Shown here: positions 1-8,072 of the stretch, one piece after another
Position numbering within the stretch: position 1 is the first letter of the stretch
Layout of the letters: each line of letters opens with the position of its first letter
From: Alphaproteobacteria bacterium
GTDB lineage: Bacteria > Pseudomonadota > Alphaproteobacteria > Puniceispirillales > UBA1172
Direction of reading: 5' to 3'
Assembly: GCA_021296375.1 (NCBI GenBank)
Contig: JAGWAQ010000016.1
Coordinates: 9,598-27,713, forward strand
Length of the DNA: 18,116 nucleotides
Position numbers and translations under genes: made by a program
Notes under the pieces: model-generated
Seen by the model: the letters and a program-made list of their open reading frames with translations, nothing else
The model's database searches: none
What the model was told of the DNA's origin: nothing

Positions 1-12
1 GATGTACCACAA

Positions 13-900
13 TTGAATTCAGCGCAGGATGTCCTTGCCCTGCTCGAACGTCGCCTGGCCAGCTTCACCCCTGAGCTGAAGAAAGCGGCGGCGGCGATGC
101 TGGAAGAACAGACCGCCATTGGCGTCAGCTCGGCACGTCAGATGGCAAAGCTTGCCTTTGTCAAACCCAACACCATGGTGCGGCTGGCGAAAGAATTGGG
201 GTTCAAGGGTTATGATGACCTGCGGGGGCTGTTTCAGGAGGATATTCGCCGTGGTCAGCTTGGCGGCGGTTTTGAAGATCGCGCCCGCTGGCTGCAATCC
301 CTGTCCCGCAAAGGTGAGCTCGGGCAACTTTACGCTGATCTGGCCAATGTCTCGATCAAGAATATCGAAACCACCCTTGCCGCCACCAATCAGGTTGAAA
401 TGCAAGCGGCCGCCCGGACGCTCCATCAAGCGAAGAAACGCTACATGCTGGGGGTGGGGATCAACCATGCCCTTGCGGAGAGCTTTTGCTATCTGGCGGA
501 TATGGCCTCAATGCCGATTGAGCCGATTCCCCGTTTTGGCTCGCTGGCTATTGATGACCTCGCCCATGCCGCCACCGATGACGTCTTGATCGCCATCACC
601 TTCAAACCTTATCGCCGGGAAGTTGTCACCGCGGTGGAACAGGCGCGCCGTCAAAACCTCAAGATCATTGGCATTTCCGACAGCCCCGCCTCACCTATTG
701 TGCTGGGGGCGGATCATGGATTTGTCGTCGATACCGAAACCCCGCAATTTTACACTTCAATTGTCGCGACAATGGCGTTATTGGAAACATTGATGGCTTT
801 TGTTATTGCCGAAGCCGAAGATGACGTCATCACGGAAATCGAAGCCTTTCATGAACGTCGTCATCGCTTGGGCATTTATATGGGTGAAAAAAATTCATGA
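13..900 (+). CDS. RpiR/MurR-family transcriptional regulator (HTH + SIS domain)
   Basis: A DNA-binding regulator that probably senses a phosphosugar-like or other small metabolite and controls the downstream oxygenase. Residues about 1-80 form the RpiR helix-turn-helix domain, with a typical VSSARQMAKLAFVKPNT recognition region followed by ELGFKGYDDLR. Residues about 125-260 form a SIS domain (LGVGINHALAE, then the sheet segment DDVLIAITFKPYRREVV and IIGISDSPASP). The length of about 295 aa is normal for the family. The start used here is a TTG with no visible Shine-Dalgarno sequence. The frame stays open back to base 1, so the true start may lie a few codons outside the window. The stop overlaps the next gene's start (ATGA, 897-900), which indicates an operon and translational coupling with the Rieske oxygenase. 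Family assignment is firm; the ligand and targets are unknown. Confidence 0.88.
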   Translation: MNSAQDVLALLERRLASFTPELKKAAAAMLEEQTAIGVSSARQMAKLAFVKPNTMVRLAKELGFKGYDDLRGLFQEDIRRGQLGGGFEDRARWLQSLSRKGELGQLYADLANVSIKNIETTLAATNQVEMQAAARTLHQAKKRYMLGVGINHALAESFCYLADMASMPIEPIPRFGSLAIDDLAHAATDDVLIAITFKPYRREVVTAVEQARRQNLKIIGISDSPASPIVLGADHGFVVDTETPQFYTSIVATMALLETLMAFVIAEAEDDVITEIEAFHERRHRLGIYMGEKNS

Positions 901-1982
901 CAACGCAAGTGACCCTCTCTTTGGACGGCCGGTATTACACCGACCCCGCTGTCTTTGACATTGAACAAAAAGGCCTGCTGGCGCGGACCTGGCAATTTGC
1001 CGGTCATGCCGCCACTATCCCCAATGTTGGCGATTACTTCACCTTCCAGCTGGCGGGGGAAAACCTGTTTTGCATCCGTGACCGCAACCATGACATCCAG
1101 TGCTATTACAATGTCTGCCAGCATCGCGCCCATCAACTGGTGGATGGCGCCGGCAACTCCAAAGTCATTGTCTGCCCCTACCACGCCTGGAGTTACGGGC
1201 TTGATGGCAAGTTCATGGCCGGGCCGAATGTCAATGCCGTGGAAGGCTTTGATAAATCCTCGATCTGCCTGACGTCGGTGAAAATCGACATCATGCACGG
1301 GTTCATCTTTGCCAACCTTGACCCTGACGCCAAGCCGATGGATGACTGGTTCCCTGGCGTGCGCGAAGAACTGGCCGCCCATGTGCCGCATATCGACCGT
1401 TTGAAGCCGCTTGAATTTGTCGAAGTGCCGGAGCAATGCAACTGGAAAGTGTCGGTGGAAAACTATTCCGAATGCTACCATTGCTCGCTCAACCACAAGA
1501 CCTTTTCCACCGGCGTGGTGAAGCCTGAAACCTATGATATCCAGCCGCAGGGCTATTGCCTGCGCCACACCACGGAATGCCAGAATCTCGATGACATGAC
1601 CTACCCTATTGACCTTGACGCCAATGACTACGCCGGGGTGTATTCGTCATGGTTCCTGTGGCCGATGTTCTCTTTTCAGGTCTACCCGGGCAATGTGCTG
1701 AACACCTATCACTGGCGCGCGATCGACGCTGATCACTGCATGCTGTGGCGCGGCTGGTACAGTATCGACGGCAATGAATCCGAGGTCATGCGCAAGCTTG
1801 CCATCCAGGATCGTGAAACCACAGTAGAAGAAGACATCGGGCTGGTGCAATCGGTCCACAAGGGGCTGAAAAGCCGTGGCTACCGCCCCGGGCCATTGGT
1901 GCTTGACCCCGCCTGCGGCGTTAACTCCGAACATTCCATCATGCATTTGCAGAAATGGATGCGTGAGGCGATTGACGGCTAA
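897..1982 (+). CDS. Rieske non-heme iron oxygenase, large (alpha) subunit
   Basis: Catalytic component of a two-component Rieske mono- or dioxygenase. The [2Fe-2S] Rieske ligands are C74-x-H76 and C93-x-x-H96 (CQH and CPYH). The mononuclear iron site is in the motif ENYSECYHCSLNH, giving H195 and H200, with D313 in TVEEDIGL as the likely carboxylate ligand. The bridging residue three positions before the first His is Glu192 rather than the usual Asp. This is also seen in carnitine monooxygenase CntA-type enzymes. The 361-aa length and the motifs fit the CntA / glycine-betaine / choline monooxygenase branch of the family, which oxidises quaternary or alkyl amines; substrate assignment here is inference. 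The gene is translationally coupled to the RpiR regulator. No reductase (flavin plus plant-type ferredoxin) is encoded in the window, so electrons must come from a partner elsewhere. Confidence 0.9.
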   Translation: MTTQVTLSLDGRYYTDPAVFDIEQKGLLARTWQFAGHAATIPNVGDYFTFQLAGENLFCIRDRNHDIQCYYNVCQHRAHQLVDGAGNSKVIVCPYHAWSYGLDGKFMAGPNVNAVEGFDKSSICLTSVKIDIMHGFIFANLDPDAKPMDDWFPGVREELAAHVPHIDRLKPLEFVEVPEQCNWKVSVENYSECYHCSLNHKTFSTGVVKPETYDIQPQGYCLRHTTECQNLDDMTYPIDLDANDYAGVYSSWFLWPMFSFQVYPGNVLNTYHWRAIDADHCMLWRGWYSIDGNESEVMRKLAIQDRETTVEEDIGLVQSVHKGLKSRGYRPGPLVLDPACGVNSEHSIMHLQKWMREAIDG

Positions 1983-2014
1983 TTGTTCAAACGGCCGCGT
2001 TGATCTTGACGCGA

Positions 2015-3703
2015 TCAGCCGCCACGGTGCTTGAAGCTGTCGCGGCGGAAACTGTAGAGCGCGGCGGGATCAACCGCCACATCGATCACCGCCGGCTTGT
2101 CGCAGGCCAACGCCGCCTTGACGGCATCCCCGACATCACCGAGCTGATCGACCGCGAAACCTTTCGCGCCATAGAGTTCCGCCACTTTGTCAAAGGCCGG
2201 GCTGGAAATATCAGCGCCGATATACCGCCCGCCAAAGAAATCCCGCTGATAGGCTTTTTCCGCCCCCCAGGATTTGTTGTTCATGACAATCGTGACGGTG
2301 TTGATGTTATGGTCACCGGCGGTCGACAATTCCGATAACGTCATCCCGAAGCCGCCATCCCCCATCATCGAGATCACCGGCCGGTCGGGCATCGCCAGCT
2401 TGACCCCAAGCCCGCAGGCAAAGGAGAACCCCACCAGCCCGAAATCCAGCGGCGTGAACAGGCTTGGCGGCGTCCAGTATTCCATCGCGTCAGTGCCCTG
2501 CAGGCAGAGCGTGCCGGCATCCATGGTAAAGGCGGCATCTTTCGGCAGCACCCCCCGCAAGGTTTTGAACAATCCCGACGGTTGCATGGGCGAGGGCGTC
2601 ATGTCGGCATCATCATCACGGGACTGCCGATAGGCCGCGCGATCCGACTGGAAGGTTTCGGTCCAGGCCTGAACCTCGTCCTTCATGCGGCGGGAGGCCA
2701 CCGCTTGCGTCAACTGGCGGGCGGCGGCGGCGGCATCGGACCAGATCCCCAAGGCGACAGGGAAATACCGCCCGATCGCCGTCGGCTCAAGCTCGACATG
2801 GATGATCGCCGCGTCGCGATTGATATTTTCGTAGGAATAGAAGGTGGAATTGAACCCGACGCGCGTGCCCAGCGCGAGGATGACATCCGCCTCTTTCATC
2901 AGCCGTGACGCCACGATATTGCCGCGCGGCCCCATCTGCCCAGCATTGAGCGGATGCCCGTAAGGCACCGCGTCACCATGCCCCGGCGCCAGCACCACCG
3001 GGGTATTGAGCGCTTCCGCCAGGGCCAGCAAATCCTCATGACCGCGGCTGTTCTTGATGCCGCCACCAGTCAGGATCACCGGTTTGTTTGCCGCCAGCAG
3101 CATTTCTGCCGCTTGATCAATCGCGTCCGGCGCGGCGGCGGGCAGGCTGAACCCGCGGTATTGGCGGGGCGACTGCATGGGTTCAATTTCTGCTGTTGCC
3201 GACAGCACATCACGCGGCAGGTTCAGTTGCACGGGGCCACGGCGCGGCGTCATCGCGACACGAAAGGCTTCCCGGAACATTTCCGGCACCCGTGCCGCGC
3301 TGGTGGCGGTCCAGGTTTTTTTGGTGACCGGAGTGAACAGCGATTGCTGGTCAACCTCCTGGAACGCGTCACGGTAAATATGCGCTGACGACAACGCCCC
3401 GGCGATCGACACCACCGGCGAATATGCCGCCTTGGCCTGCGCCAGTCCAGTCACCAGATTGGTCGCCCCGGGGCCGTTTTGCCCCGCCAGCACGACGCCA
3501 GCTTCGCCAGAAGCGCGGGCGTAACCATCGGCCATATGCGTGCCGGTGCGTTCATCATGCACGCCGATGAAATTAATCTCCTCGGCGTCATAAAGCGCGT
3601 CGAACATTTCCATGGTCGCGGAGCCGATAAGGCCAAACACATGTTTGGTGTTTTCGGCCAAGAGCGCGTCTACCGCCGCCTGTCCACCTGAACGTTTTGC
3701 CAT
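2015..3703 (-). CDS. Thiamine-diphosphate enzyme, acetolactate synthase / sulfoacetaldehyde acetyltransferase (Xsc)-like
   Basis: A ThDP-dependent decarboxylase, ligase or acetyltransferase of about 562 aa with the three classic domains. The N-terminal Pyr domain has the catalytic glutamate E51 (HDERTGTHMADGYAR) and a FQEVDQQ motif resembling those of Xsc and acetolactate synthase. A central Rossmann-like domain covers about 190-340 (LTGGGIKNS). The C-terminal PP domain has the ThDP motif GDG (448-450), then NN (475-476). An ATG at 3721 in the same frame overlaps the upstream stop. The ATG at 3703 is preferred because a good AAGGAG sits 6 nt before it. This is the last gene of the minus-strand operon. 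It resembles Xsc in its N-terminal motifs, but no phosphate acetyltransferase is nearby, so a sulfonate role is unproven; it could be a catabolic C-C lyase on a 2-oxo acid or aldehyde. Confidence 0.85.
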   Translation of the reverse strand: MAKRSGGQAAVDALLAENTKHVFGLIGSATMEMFDALYDAEEINFIGVHDERTGTHMADGYARASGEAGVVLAGQNGPGATNLVTGLAQAKAAYSPVVSIAGALSSAHIYRDAFQEVDQQSLFTPVTKKTWTATSAARVPEMFREAFRVAMTPRRGPVQLNLPRDVLSATAEIEPMQSPRQYRGFSLPAAAPDAIDQAAEMLLAANKPVILTGGGIKNSRGHEDLLALAEALNTPVVLAPGHGDAVPYGHPLNAGQMGPRGNIVASRLMKEADVILALGTRVGFNSTFYSYENINRDAAIIHVELEPTAIGRYFPVALGIWSDAAAAARQLTQAVASRRMKDEVQAWTETFQSDRAAYRQSRDDDADMTPSPMQPSGLFKTLRGVLPKDAAFTMDAGTLCLQGTDAMEYWTPPSLFTPLDFGLVGFSFACGLGVKLAMPDRPVISMMGDGGFGMTLSELSTAGDHNINTVTIVMNNKSWGAEKAYQRDFFGGRYIGADISSPAFDKVAELYGAKGFAVDQLGDVGDAVKAALACDKPAVIDVAVDPAALYSFRRDSFKHRGG

Positions 3704-3713
3704 GGGGGTCTCC

Positions 3714-4523
3714 TTATCCATTCGCCAGTTGGCTGAAAAATCCGGTCATCTCCGGCAGGAACAGCTCAGGCCGTTCCACCAGCCCCATATGCTGAAGATC
3801 GGGGATGATGATGCAGCTTGCGCCGGGGATTTCCTTTGCGATGTCCTCGCTCATGGCGGGGGTTGAACCGCTGTCGTTCTGGCAGGTCATGACCAGCGTC
3901 GGCAAGGTGATCGGCACTTCCGGGCGGATCAATTCCACCACCCCCGCCGCCAGCACATAACGGCAGGCGGCATAGGCTTCAAGCGGATTGGCCAGCACCC
4001 CCTGACGGACTTTATCGACATCAGCGGGCTGGCTTGCGATGAACCCCGGGGTGAACCAGCGCTCGAGCGTGGCCTCGATGGTCGAGGCAATGCCGTCTTC
4101 GGCGGTCATGCGGGCGCGTTCCTCGACCTTCGCCTGCTCCGCCTCCCCGCGCTCATGGGGCGAATTCAGGATCACCAGCCCCTTAACGCGTTCAGGGTGG
4201 TCAAGGGCAATGCGGCGATTGATCATCCCCCCGAGGGAGAACCCCACCATCACCGCTTCCCGCAACCCGAGGTGATCCATCAAGCTGATGATCTGTTCCG
4301 AGAACAGCGTCAGGTCGGGGGCGCGCGGCGGCATCGCGCTGTCGCCATGGCCAAACAGGTCATAACGGATGAGGTGGTGCCGTGGCGCCAGCGCCTCGAT
4401 ATACCCGTCCCATGTCGCGCGGCTCAACCCCAGCCCATGGATCAGGATCAGCGGCATCCCTTCAGGATTGCCCGTCACCTCATAAGCCGTGCCGTCCTCG
4501 GTATAGGCGCTGATCATTGCCAT
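3714..4523 (-). CDS. Alpha/beta-fold hydrolase
   Basis: A 269-aa serine hydrolase of the alpha/beta superfamily. The oxyanion-hole motif HGLGLS is at residues 29-34, the nucleophile elbow GFSLGG has Ser96, the acid is Asp217 (CQNDSGSTP) and the base is His245 (LQHMGLVE). Helical lid residues lie roughly at 120-190. The layout resembles 3-oxoadipate enol-lactonase and related ester or lactone hydrolases. Pairing of a luciferase-like oxygenase with such a hydrolase also recalls RutA/RutD in pyrimidine breakdown, but no specific substrate can be read from the sequence. It starts 2 bp after the stop of the flavin monooxygenase gene with no clear Shine-Dalgarno, so it is probably translationally coupled. 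Its stop lies 10 bp before the next gene's start. It most likely opens or releases an oxidised pathway intermediate in the cytoplasm. Confidence 0.88.
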   Translation of the reverse strand: MAMISAYTEDGTAYEVTGNPEGMPLILIHGLGLSRATWDGYIEALAPRHHLIRYDLFGHGDSAMPPRAPDLTLFSEQIISLMDHLGLREAVMVGFSLGGMINRRIALDHPERVKGLVILNSPHERGEAEQAKVEERARMTAEDGIASTIEATLERWFTPGFIASQPADVDKVRQGVLANPLEAYAACRYVLAAGVVELIRPEVPITLPTLVMTCQNDSGSTPAMSEDIAKEIPGASCIIIPDLQHMGLVERPELFLPEMTGFFSQLANG

Positions 4524-4525
4524 GG

Positions 4526-5560
4526 TCAGGCAAACGCCGGCATGACTTCATCGCAGAACAGTTTCAGCGATTTCTTCTGCTCTTCCATGCCAAGGCCCAT
4601 GCTGGCGTAATAGATGAAATCCTCAACCCCGAGCGCCTGGTAACGCTTGAGCTTGGCGATGACCTCTTCAGGGCGGCCAAACAGCAGGTTTTCTTCCAGC
4701 ATCTCGGCGTCGTATTCATTGCGATTGGCCAGTTCCGCAAGGGGGATCTGTTTCGGGAACCCGTTGCTGACGTCTCCTGCGTTGCGGAACAGGTTTTCGA
4801 ACTGCCCCAGCACACAGCGGATGGCGTCAATCGCCACCGTGCGGCTGGCGTCATTATCATAAACCGCGGCATGGCGCATCATGGCGAAACGCGGGCGACG
4901 GGCATTGGGGTATATCTTGAGCGAATCCTCAAACTGCTGCATGTAAAGCTCAGCTTCGGCGAACGGCCGGGTCAGGGGCCAGGACATGACATTGCAATCG
5001 TTGCGCAGGGCATAATCAAAAGTAATAGGGGAGCGCGCCGCCACCCAGATCGGGGGATTATCCTGAACCGGCTTCGGGCAAGAGGTCGAAGTCGGGAAAG
5101 ACCAGAACTCCCCGTCATGGGCATAATCGCCCTTCCAGAGCGCCTGCACCACGGGCAGCATTTCCTGCATGTATTGCCAGGCGTCGGATTGCTTCAGCCC
5201 CGGCCGCATGCGGTCAAATTCCCGCTGGTAAGCGCCGGACCCAAGGCCAAATTCAAGCCGCCCGCCACTGATCAAATCAAGAAACGCCGCTTCGCCCGCC
5301 AGGTTGATCGGGTGCCAGTAGGAGGCGTTGGCAACACCCGAGCCAAGACGGATCTTGTCGGTATGGGTCGCCCACCAGGTCATGATCTGGAACGGGTTCG
5401 GGGCAATCGTCATTTCAAGGGCGTGGTGTTCCGCTGCCCAGACAATGTCAAAGCCGCCTTGCTCTGCCATCTGGACCATTTCGATCGTGTGTTTCTGGAC
5501 GGCGTTCATATCAACGCTGTCGTCCATCCGCTCAAGGTTTACGGCAATCTGAAACTTCAT
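4526..5560 (-). CDS. LLM-class flavin-dependent oxidoreductase (bacterial luciferase-like monooxygenase)
   Basis: A 344-aa TIM-barrel monooxygenase expected to use reduced FMN supplied by a separate reductase. Family marks are the N-terminal strand MKFQIAV, AAEHHALE with the EHH triplet at 44-46, the DKIRLGSGV strand, and the flavin-phosphate loop GRLEFGLGSGAYQREF at about 100-115. The C-terminal FGRPEEVIAKLKRYQALGV helix-strand unit is also typical. An ATG 27 bp upstream (5587) is in frame and would overlap the aldehyde dehydrogenase stop. The start at 5560 is preferred because AAGGAG lies 9 nt before it and the family's conserved N-terminus begins there. It is the second gene of the minus-strand operon, 13 bp after the dehydrogenase. 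Likely activity is oxygenation (hydroxylation, Baeyer-Villiger or C-N/C-S cleavage) of a pathway intermediate; the substrate is not known. Confidence 0.9.
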   Translation of the reverse strand: MKFQIAVNLERMDDSVDMNAVQKHTIEMVQMAEQGGFDIVWAAEHHALEMTIAPNPFQIMTWWATHTDKIRLGSGVANASYWHPINLAGEAAFLDLISGGRLEFGLGSGAYQREFDRMRPGLKQSDAWQYMQEMLPVVQALWKGDYAHDGEFWSFPTSTSCPKPVQDNPPIWVAARSPITFDYALRNDCNVMSWPLTRPFAEAELYMQQFEDSLKIYPNARRPRFAMMRHAAVYDNDASRTVAIDAIRCVLGQFENLFRNAGDVSNGFPKQIPLAELANRNEYDAEMLEENLLFGRPEEVIAKLKRYQALGVEDFIYYASMGLGMEEQKKSLKLFCDEVMPAFA

Positions 5561-5573
5561 TATCAAGGACTCC

Positions 5574-7055
5574 TTAACGCGCCACAAACATATTGCCCAG
5601 CGGTTCGGATGAGGTGTTCATCCAGACCGTTTTCGGGCGGGTGTAATCATAAACAGCCTGAAAGCCGCTTTCACGGCCATAGCCGGATTGCTTCATGCCG
5701 CCAAACTCGGCAATCGGGGAGATCATGCGATAGGTGTTGACCCAGACGATGCCGGCTTTGATTTTCTTCGACATCCGCAAGGACCGGGCGCTGTCACGGG
5801 TAAAGATCCCCGCCGCCAGCCCGTGCTTGCTTTCATTGGCCAGCGCCAGCACCTCGTCTTCATCACGGAACCGCAAGACGCTCACCACGGGGCCGAACAA
5901 TTCGGTATCGACAATCGTCAGCTCCTGCTTGGGGCATTCGACAATCGTCGGCTCATAAAACTGCCCCGCCATGCCTTCGGGCCGCTTGCCGCCGCAACGA
6001 ATGGTGGCGCCTTCCTGCCGGGCAAGCGCGACTTGATTTTCGATATGATCAAGCTGGCCAAGAGTGCAAAGCGGGCCCATCTGGGTTTCTTCCAGCATCG
6101 GGTCGCCGATCTTGATCGACGCCGCCACCGCCGCCAGACGTTCAAGAAACTCATCGGCAATATCGTCATGCAAATACAGGCGCGACCCCGCCACACAGCT
6201 TTGGCCCGAGGCGCCGAAAATACCGCCGACACAGCCGTTGACCGCGCTTTCAATATCCGCATCATCAAACACGATGAACGGCGACTTGCCCCCAAGCTCG
6301 AGCGACACCTCGGCAAAATTCTGCGCCGAATTATGGATAATATGCTGGGCGGAAACCGGCCCGCCGGTAAAGGAAATCCGCGCCACTTTCGGGTGCGAGG
6401 TCAAGATCTTCCCGCAAGGGTCACCATGGCCGGTGACGATATTGACAACCCCATCGGGAATCCCCGCTTCTTTGATCAGCTTGCCAAAGGCCAGCATGGC
6501 GGCGGAGGCGTGTTCCGAGGCTTTCAGCACAATCGTATTGCCCGCCGCCAGCGCCGGGCCGATCTTGACCGCCGCCAGAAACAACTGCGAATTCCACGGC
6601 ACCACCGCCGCGATCACCCCCAGCGGTTCACGGTTGGTGAAGACAAACGTGTCGGGCTTGTCGATGGGCAGGGTTTCGCCGCTGATCTTATCCGCGCAAC
6701 CGGCGTAGAAATGGAAATATTCCGCGATATATTTGGCCTGCCAGCGGGTTTCCTTGAACATCTTGCCGGTATCGCGGGTTTCGATCTCCCCCAGCTCTTC
6801 GGATTTATCGGCCAGCAGATCCCCCAACGCGCGCAGGCATTTGCCGCGTTCCGTTGGCGTCATCCGCGCCCATGGGCCGTCGTTAAAGGCGCGATCCGCC
6901 GCCTCGACCGCGTCATTGACATCATCGGCCGTCGCCTCTGGCACCCGGGCCCAAACCTGGTCGGTGGTGGGGTTGACGCTGTCAAAAAAACCGCCGTCCG
7001 ACGCGTCGCGCCACTGCCCATTAATCAGCATCTGGAATGTCGATACATCACCCAT
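5574..7055 (-). CDS. NAD(P)+-dependent aldehyde dehydrogenase
   Basis: A 493-aa member of the classical aldehyde dehydrogenase superfamily, oxidising an aldehyde to its acid. Visible landmarks are PWN with N155, cofactor-binding LKASE with K178, FTGGPVSA, the general base E253 in LELGGKSP, and the catalytic cysteine C287 in GASGQSCVAGSR. ELFGPVVSV and GGMKQSGYGRE are seen near the C-terminus. The length is full for a betaine- or semialdehyde-type enzyme. It is the first gene of the minus-strand operon, with a purine-rich AAAAGGGGG Shine-Dalgarno-like stretch before the ATG, and is divergent from the LysR regulator, its probable controller. With a CntA-like Rieske oxygenase nearby, it could remove the aldehyde left by oxidative C-N cleavage; that link is inference. 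Confidence 0.93.
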   Translation of the reverse strand: MGDVSTFQMLINGQWRDASDGGFFDSVNPTTDQVWARVPEATADDVNDAVEAADRAFNDGPWARMTPTERGKCLRALGDLLADKSEELGEIETRDTGKMFKETRWQAKYIAEYFHFYAGCADKISGETLPIDKPDTFVFTNREPLGVIAAVVPWNSQLFLAAVKIGPALAAGNTIVLKASEHASAAMLAFGKLIKEAGIPDGVVNIVTGHGDPCGKILTSHPKVARISFTGGPVSAQHIIHNSAQNFAEVSLELGGKSPFIVFDDADIESAVNGCVGGIFGASGQSCVAGSRLYLHDDIADEFLERLAAVAASIKIGDPMLEETQMGPLCTLGQLDHIENQVALARQEGATIRCGGKRPEGMAGQFYEPTIVECPKQELTIVDTELFGPVVSVLRFRDEDEVLALANESKHGLAAGIFTRDSARSLRMSKKIKAGIVWVNTYRMISPIAEFGGMKQSGYGRESGFQAVYDYTRPKTVWMNTSSEPLGNMFVAR

Positions 7056-7098
7056 GTCAAAACCCCCTTTTGATCAAGACGTGTATGTTTTCCTGCTT

Positions 7099-7126
7099 AT
7101 CCTATTCATCTGACATTATTTGACAA
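7099..7126 (-). promoter_or_regulatory. Candidate sigma-70 promoter for the aldehyde dehydrogenase operon
   Basis: On the minus strand, TTGTCA (7126-7121) is followed after 16 bp by TAGGAT (7104-7099). These match the sigma-70 consensus at 5/6 and 4/6 positions. It points into the minus-strand operon starting at 7055. Its -35 element overlaps that of the opposite-facing LysR promoter and lies inside the T-N11-A box. Confidence 0.4.
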
Positions 7127-7132
7127 ACGAAT
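7118..7132. promoter_or_regulatory. Candidate LysR-type operator (T-N11-A box)
   Basis: The 15-bp ATT-N9-AAT dyad ATTTGACAAACGAAT fits the general LysR-type T-N11-A operator with inverted-repeat ends. It sits in the gap between the divergent LysR and aldehyde dehydrogenase genes and covers the -35 elements of both candidate promoters. This is where an autorepressing and activating LysR protein would be expected to bind. The motif is short, so this is a positional inference. Confidence 0.35.
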
Positions 7133-7150
7133 ATTTATGCATGTTACTAT
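7120..7150 (+). promoter_or_regulatory. Candidate promoter of the LysR regulator
   Basis: A perfect TTGACA (7120-7125) is followed after 19 bp by TACTAT (7145-7150), preceded by an extended -10 TG (7142-7143). The spacing is longer than the ideal 17, but the extended -10 would compensate. Transcription would start about 25-30 bp before the LysR ATG at 7184. Confidence 0.4.
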
Positions 7151-7183
7151 CGAAAAGTTCGAATTGTAAAAAGGCCATGCAGG

Positions 7184-8029
7184 ATGAATGTCACCAGCCT
7201 TGAAACCTTTCTGGCGGTGGTCAAAACAGGTTCTTTGATCGCCGCCTCAAAGCAGTTGAATGTCACGCAATCGACGGTCACGGCGCGGCTCCACACGCTT
7301 GAAGATGAAATGGGGCAACAGTTGCTTCTGCGCCAGAAGACCGGCGCCAGCCTGACGGCCTCGGGGCTGAAATTCCAGCGCTATGCCGAGGTGATGGTGG
7401 AGCTGTGGCGGCAAGCGCGGCAGGAAACCTCCTTGCCCGACAGCATGACGGCGATCGGCAATATCGGCTGTCATGTTGATTTATGGCCGCATCTTGGTCA
7501 TCAGGTCTTCACCAGGATTTTCAATCGCCATCAGGATATTGCCCTGACGGCATGGCCCTCCACCCAGATGGATATTGACCGCTGGATGGCGTCAGGGGTG
7601 ATTGACGTTGCCATTGGCTATCAGCCGTCCACCGCCACGGGCCAGACCACCCTGCCGATAGGGGACGATCAGCTGGTGCTGGTGGCGGATCGGCCCGACC
7701 GTCCTCTCCGTCATGACCCGGGCTATGTTTATGTCGATGGCGGGGAGGCTTTTGCCCGCGGTCATACCGCCGCTTACACCGACGCCGGAATCGCGCGCGT
7801 CAGTTTTGGCTCATCGGTCTGGGCGCGGCAACATTTGCTTGACCATGGGGGGTCGGCCTATTTGCCGCTTCGCCTGATCACCGAAGACGTCGCCAAAGGA
7901 CGGCTCTTTCTCCTTGACGGGGCGCCGCAGTTCAGCCGCCCTATTGTCGCTGTGCTGAACAGCTCAACGACCCAGAACTGGCCGTGGCTTCACGATGCGC
8001 TTGAGCAGGTCAAAACATCATTAACCTGA
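7184..8029 (+). CDS. LysR-family transcriptional regulator
   Basis: A 281-aa LysR-type regulator. Residues 1-60 are the canonical winged helix-turn-helix (SLETFLAVVKTGSLIAASKQ, then LNVTQSTVTARLHTLE and GQQLLLRQ). Residues about 88-280 form the periplasmic-binding-protein-like inducer domain. The N-terminal ATG fits the family start exactly; a weak AAGG lies 9 nt before it. It is transcribed divergently from the aldehyde dehydrogenase operon and is followed after 43 bp by the amidase gene, so it probably controls one or both. The inducer is unknown and would probably be the pathway substrate or an intermediate. Confidence 0.92.
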   Translation: MNVTSLETFLAVVKTGSLIAASKQLNVTQSTVTARLHTLEDEMGQQLLLRQKTGASLTASGLKFQRYAEVMVELWRQARQETSLPDSMTAIGNIGCHVDLWPHLGHQVFTRIFNRHQDIALTAWPSTQMDIDRWMASGVIDVAIGYQPSTATGQTTLPIGDDQLVLVADRPDRPLRHDPGYVYVDGGEAFARGHTAAYTDAGIARVSFGSSVWARQHLLDHGGSAYLPLRLITEDVAKGRLFLLDGAPQFSRPIVAVLNSSTTQNWPWLHDALEQVKTSLT

Positions 8030-8072
8030 CCCGAAGCCTATGGTAACGTGAAGATGCTAACGGAGGGCCAGG

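Noticed and set aside
876..1568. 230-codon minus-strand frame opposite the Rieske gene
   Set aside because: Overlaps the Rieske and iron motifs in antisense; its translation lacks any family signature.
1996..2013. CGCGT/ACGCG hairpin between the convergent Rieske and ThDP genes as a bidirectional terminator
   Set aside because: Only a 5-bp stem and no T run on either side; too weak to call.
4517..5740. 407-codon open frame on the + strand opposite the flavin monooxygenase
   Set aside because: Antisense shadow of the luciferase-like gene; no ribosome site or recognisable motif.
5688..7073. Long open frame (461 codons) on the + strand opposite the aldehyde dehydrogenase
   Set aside because: It mirrors the aldehyde dehydrogenase, which has all catalytic motifs. 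The translation is rich in Arg, His and Pro with no domain, as expected for a GC-rich antisense shadow.
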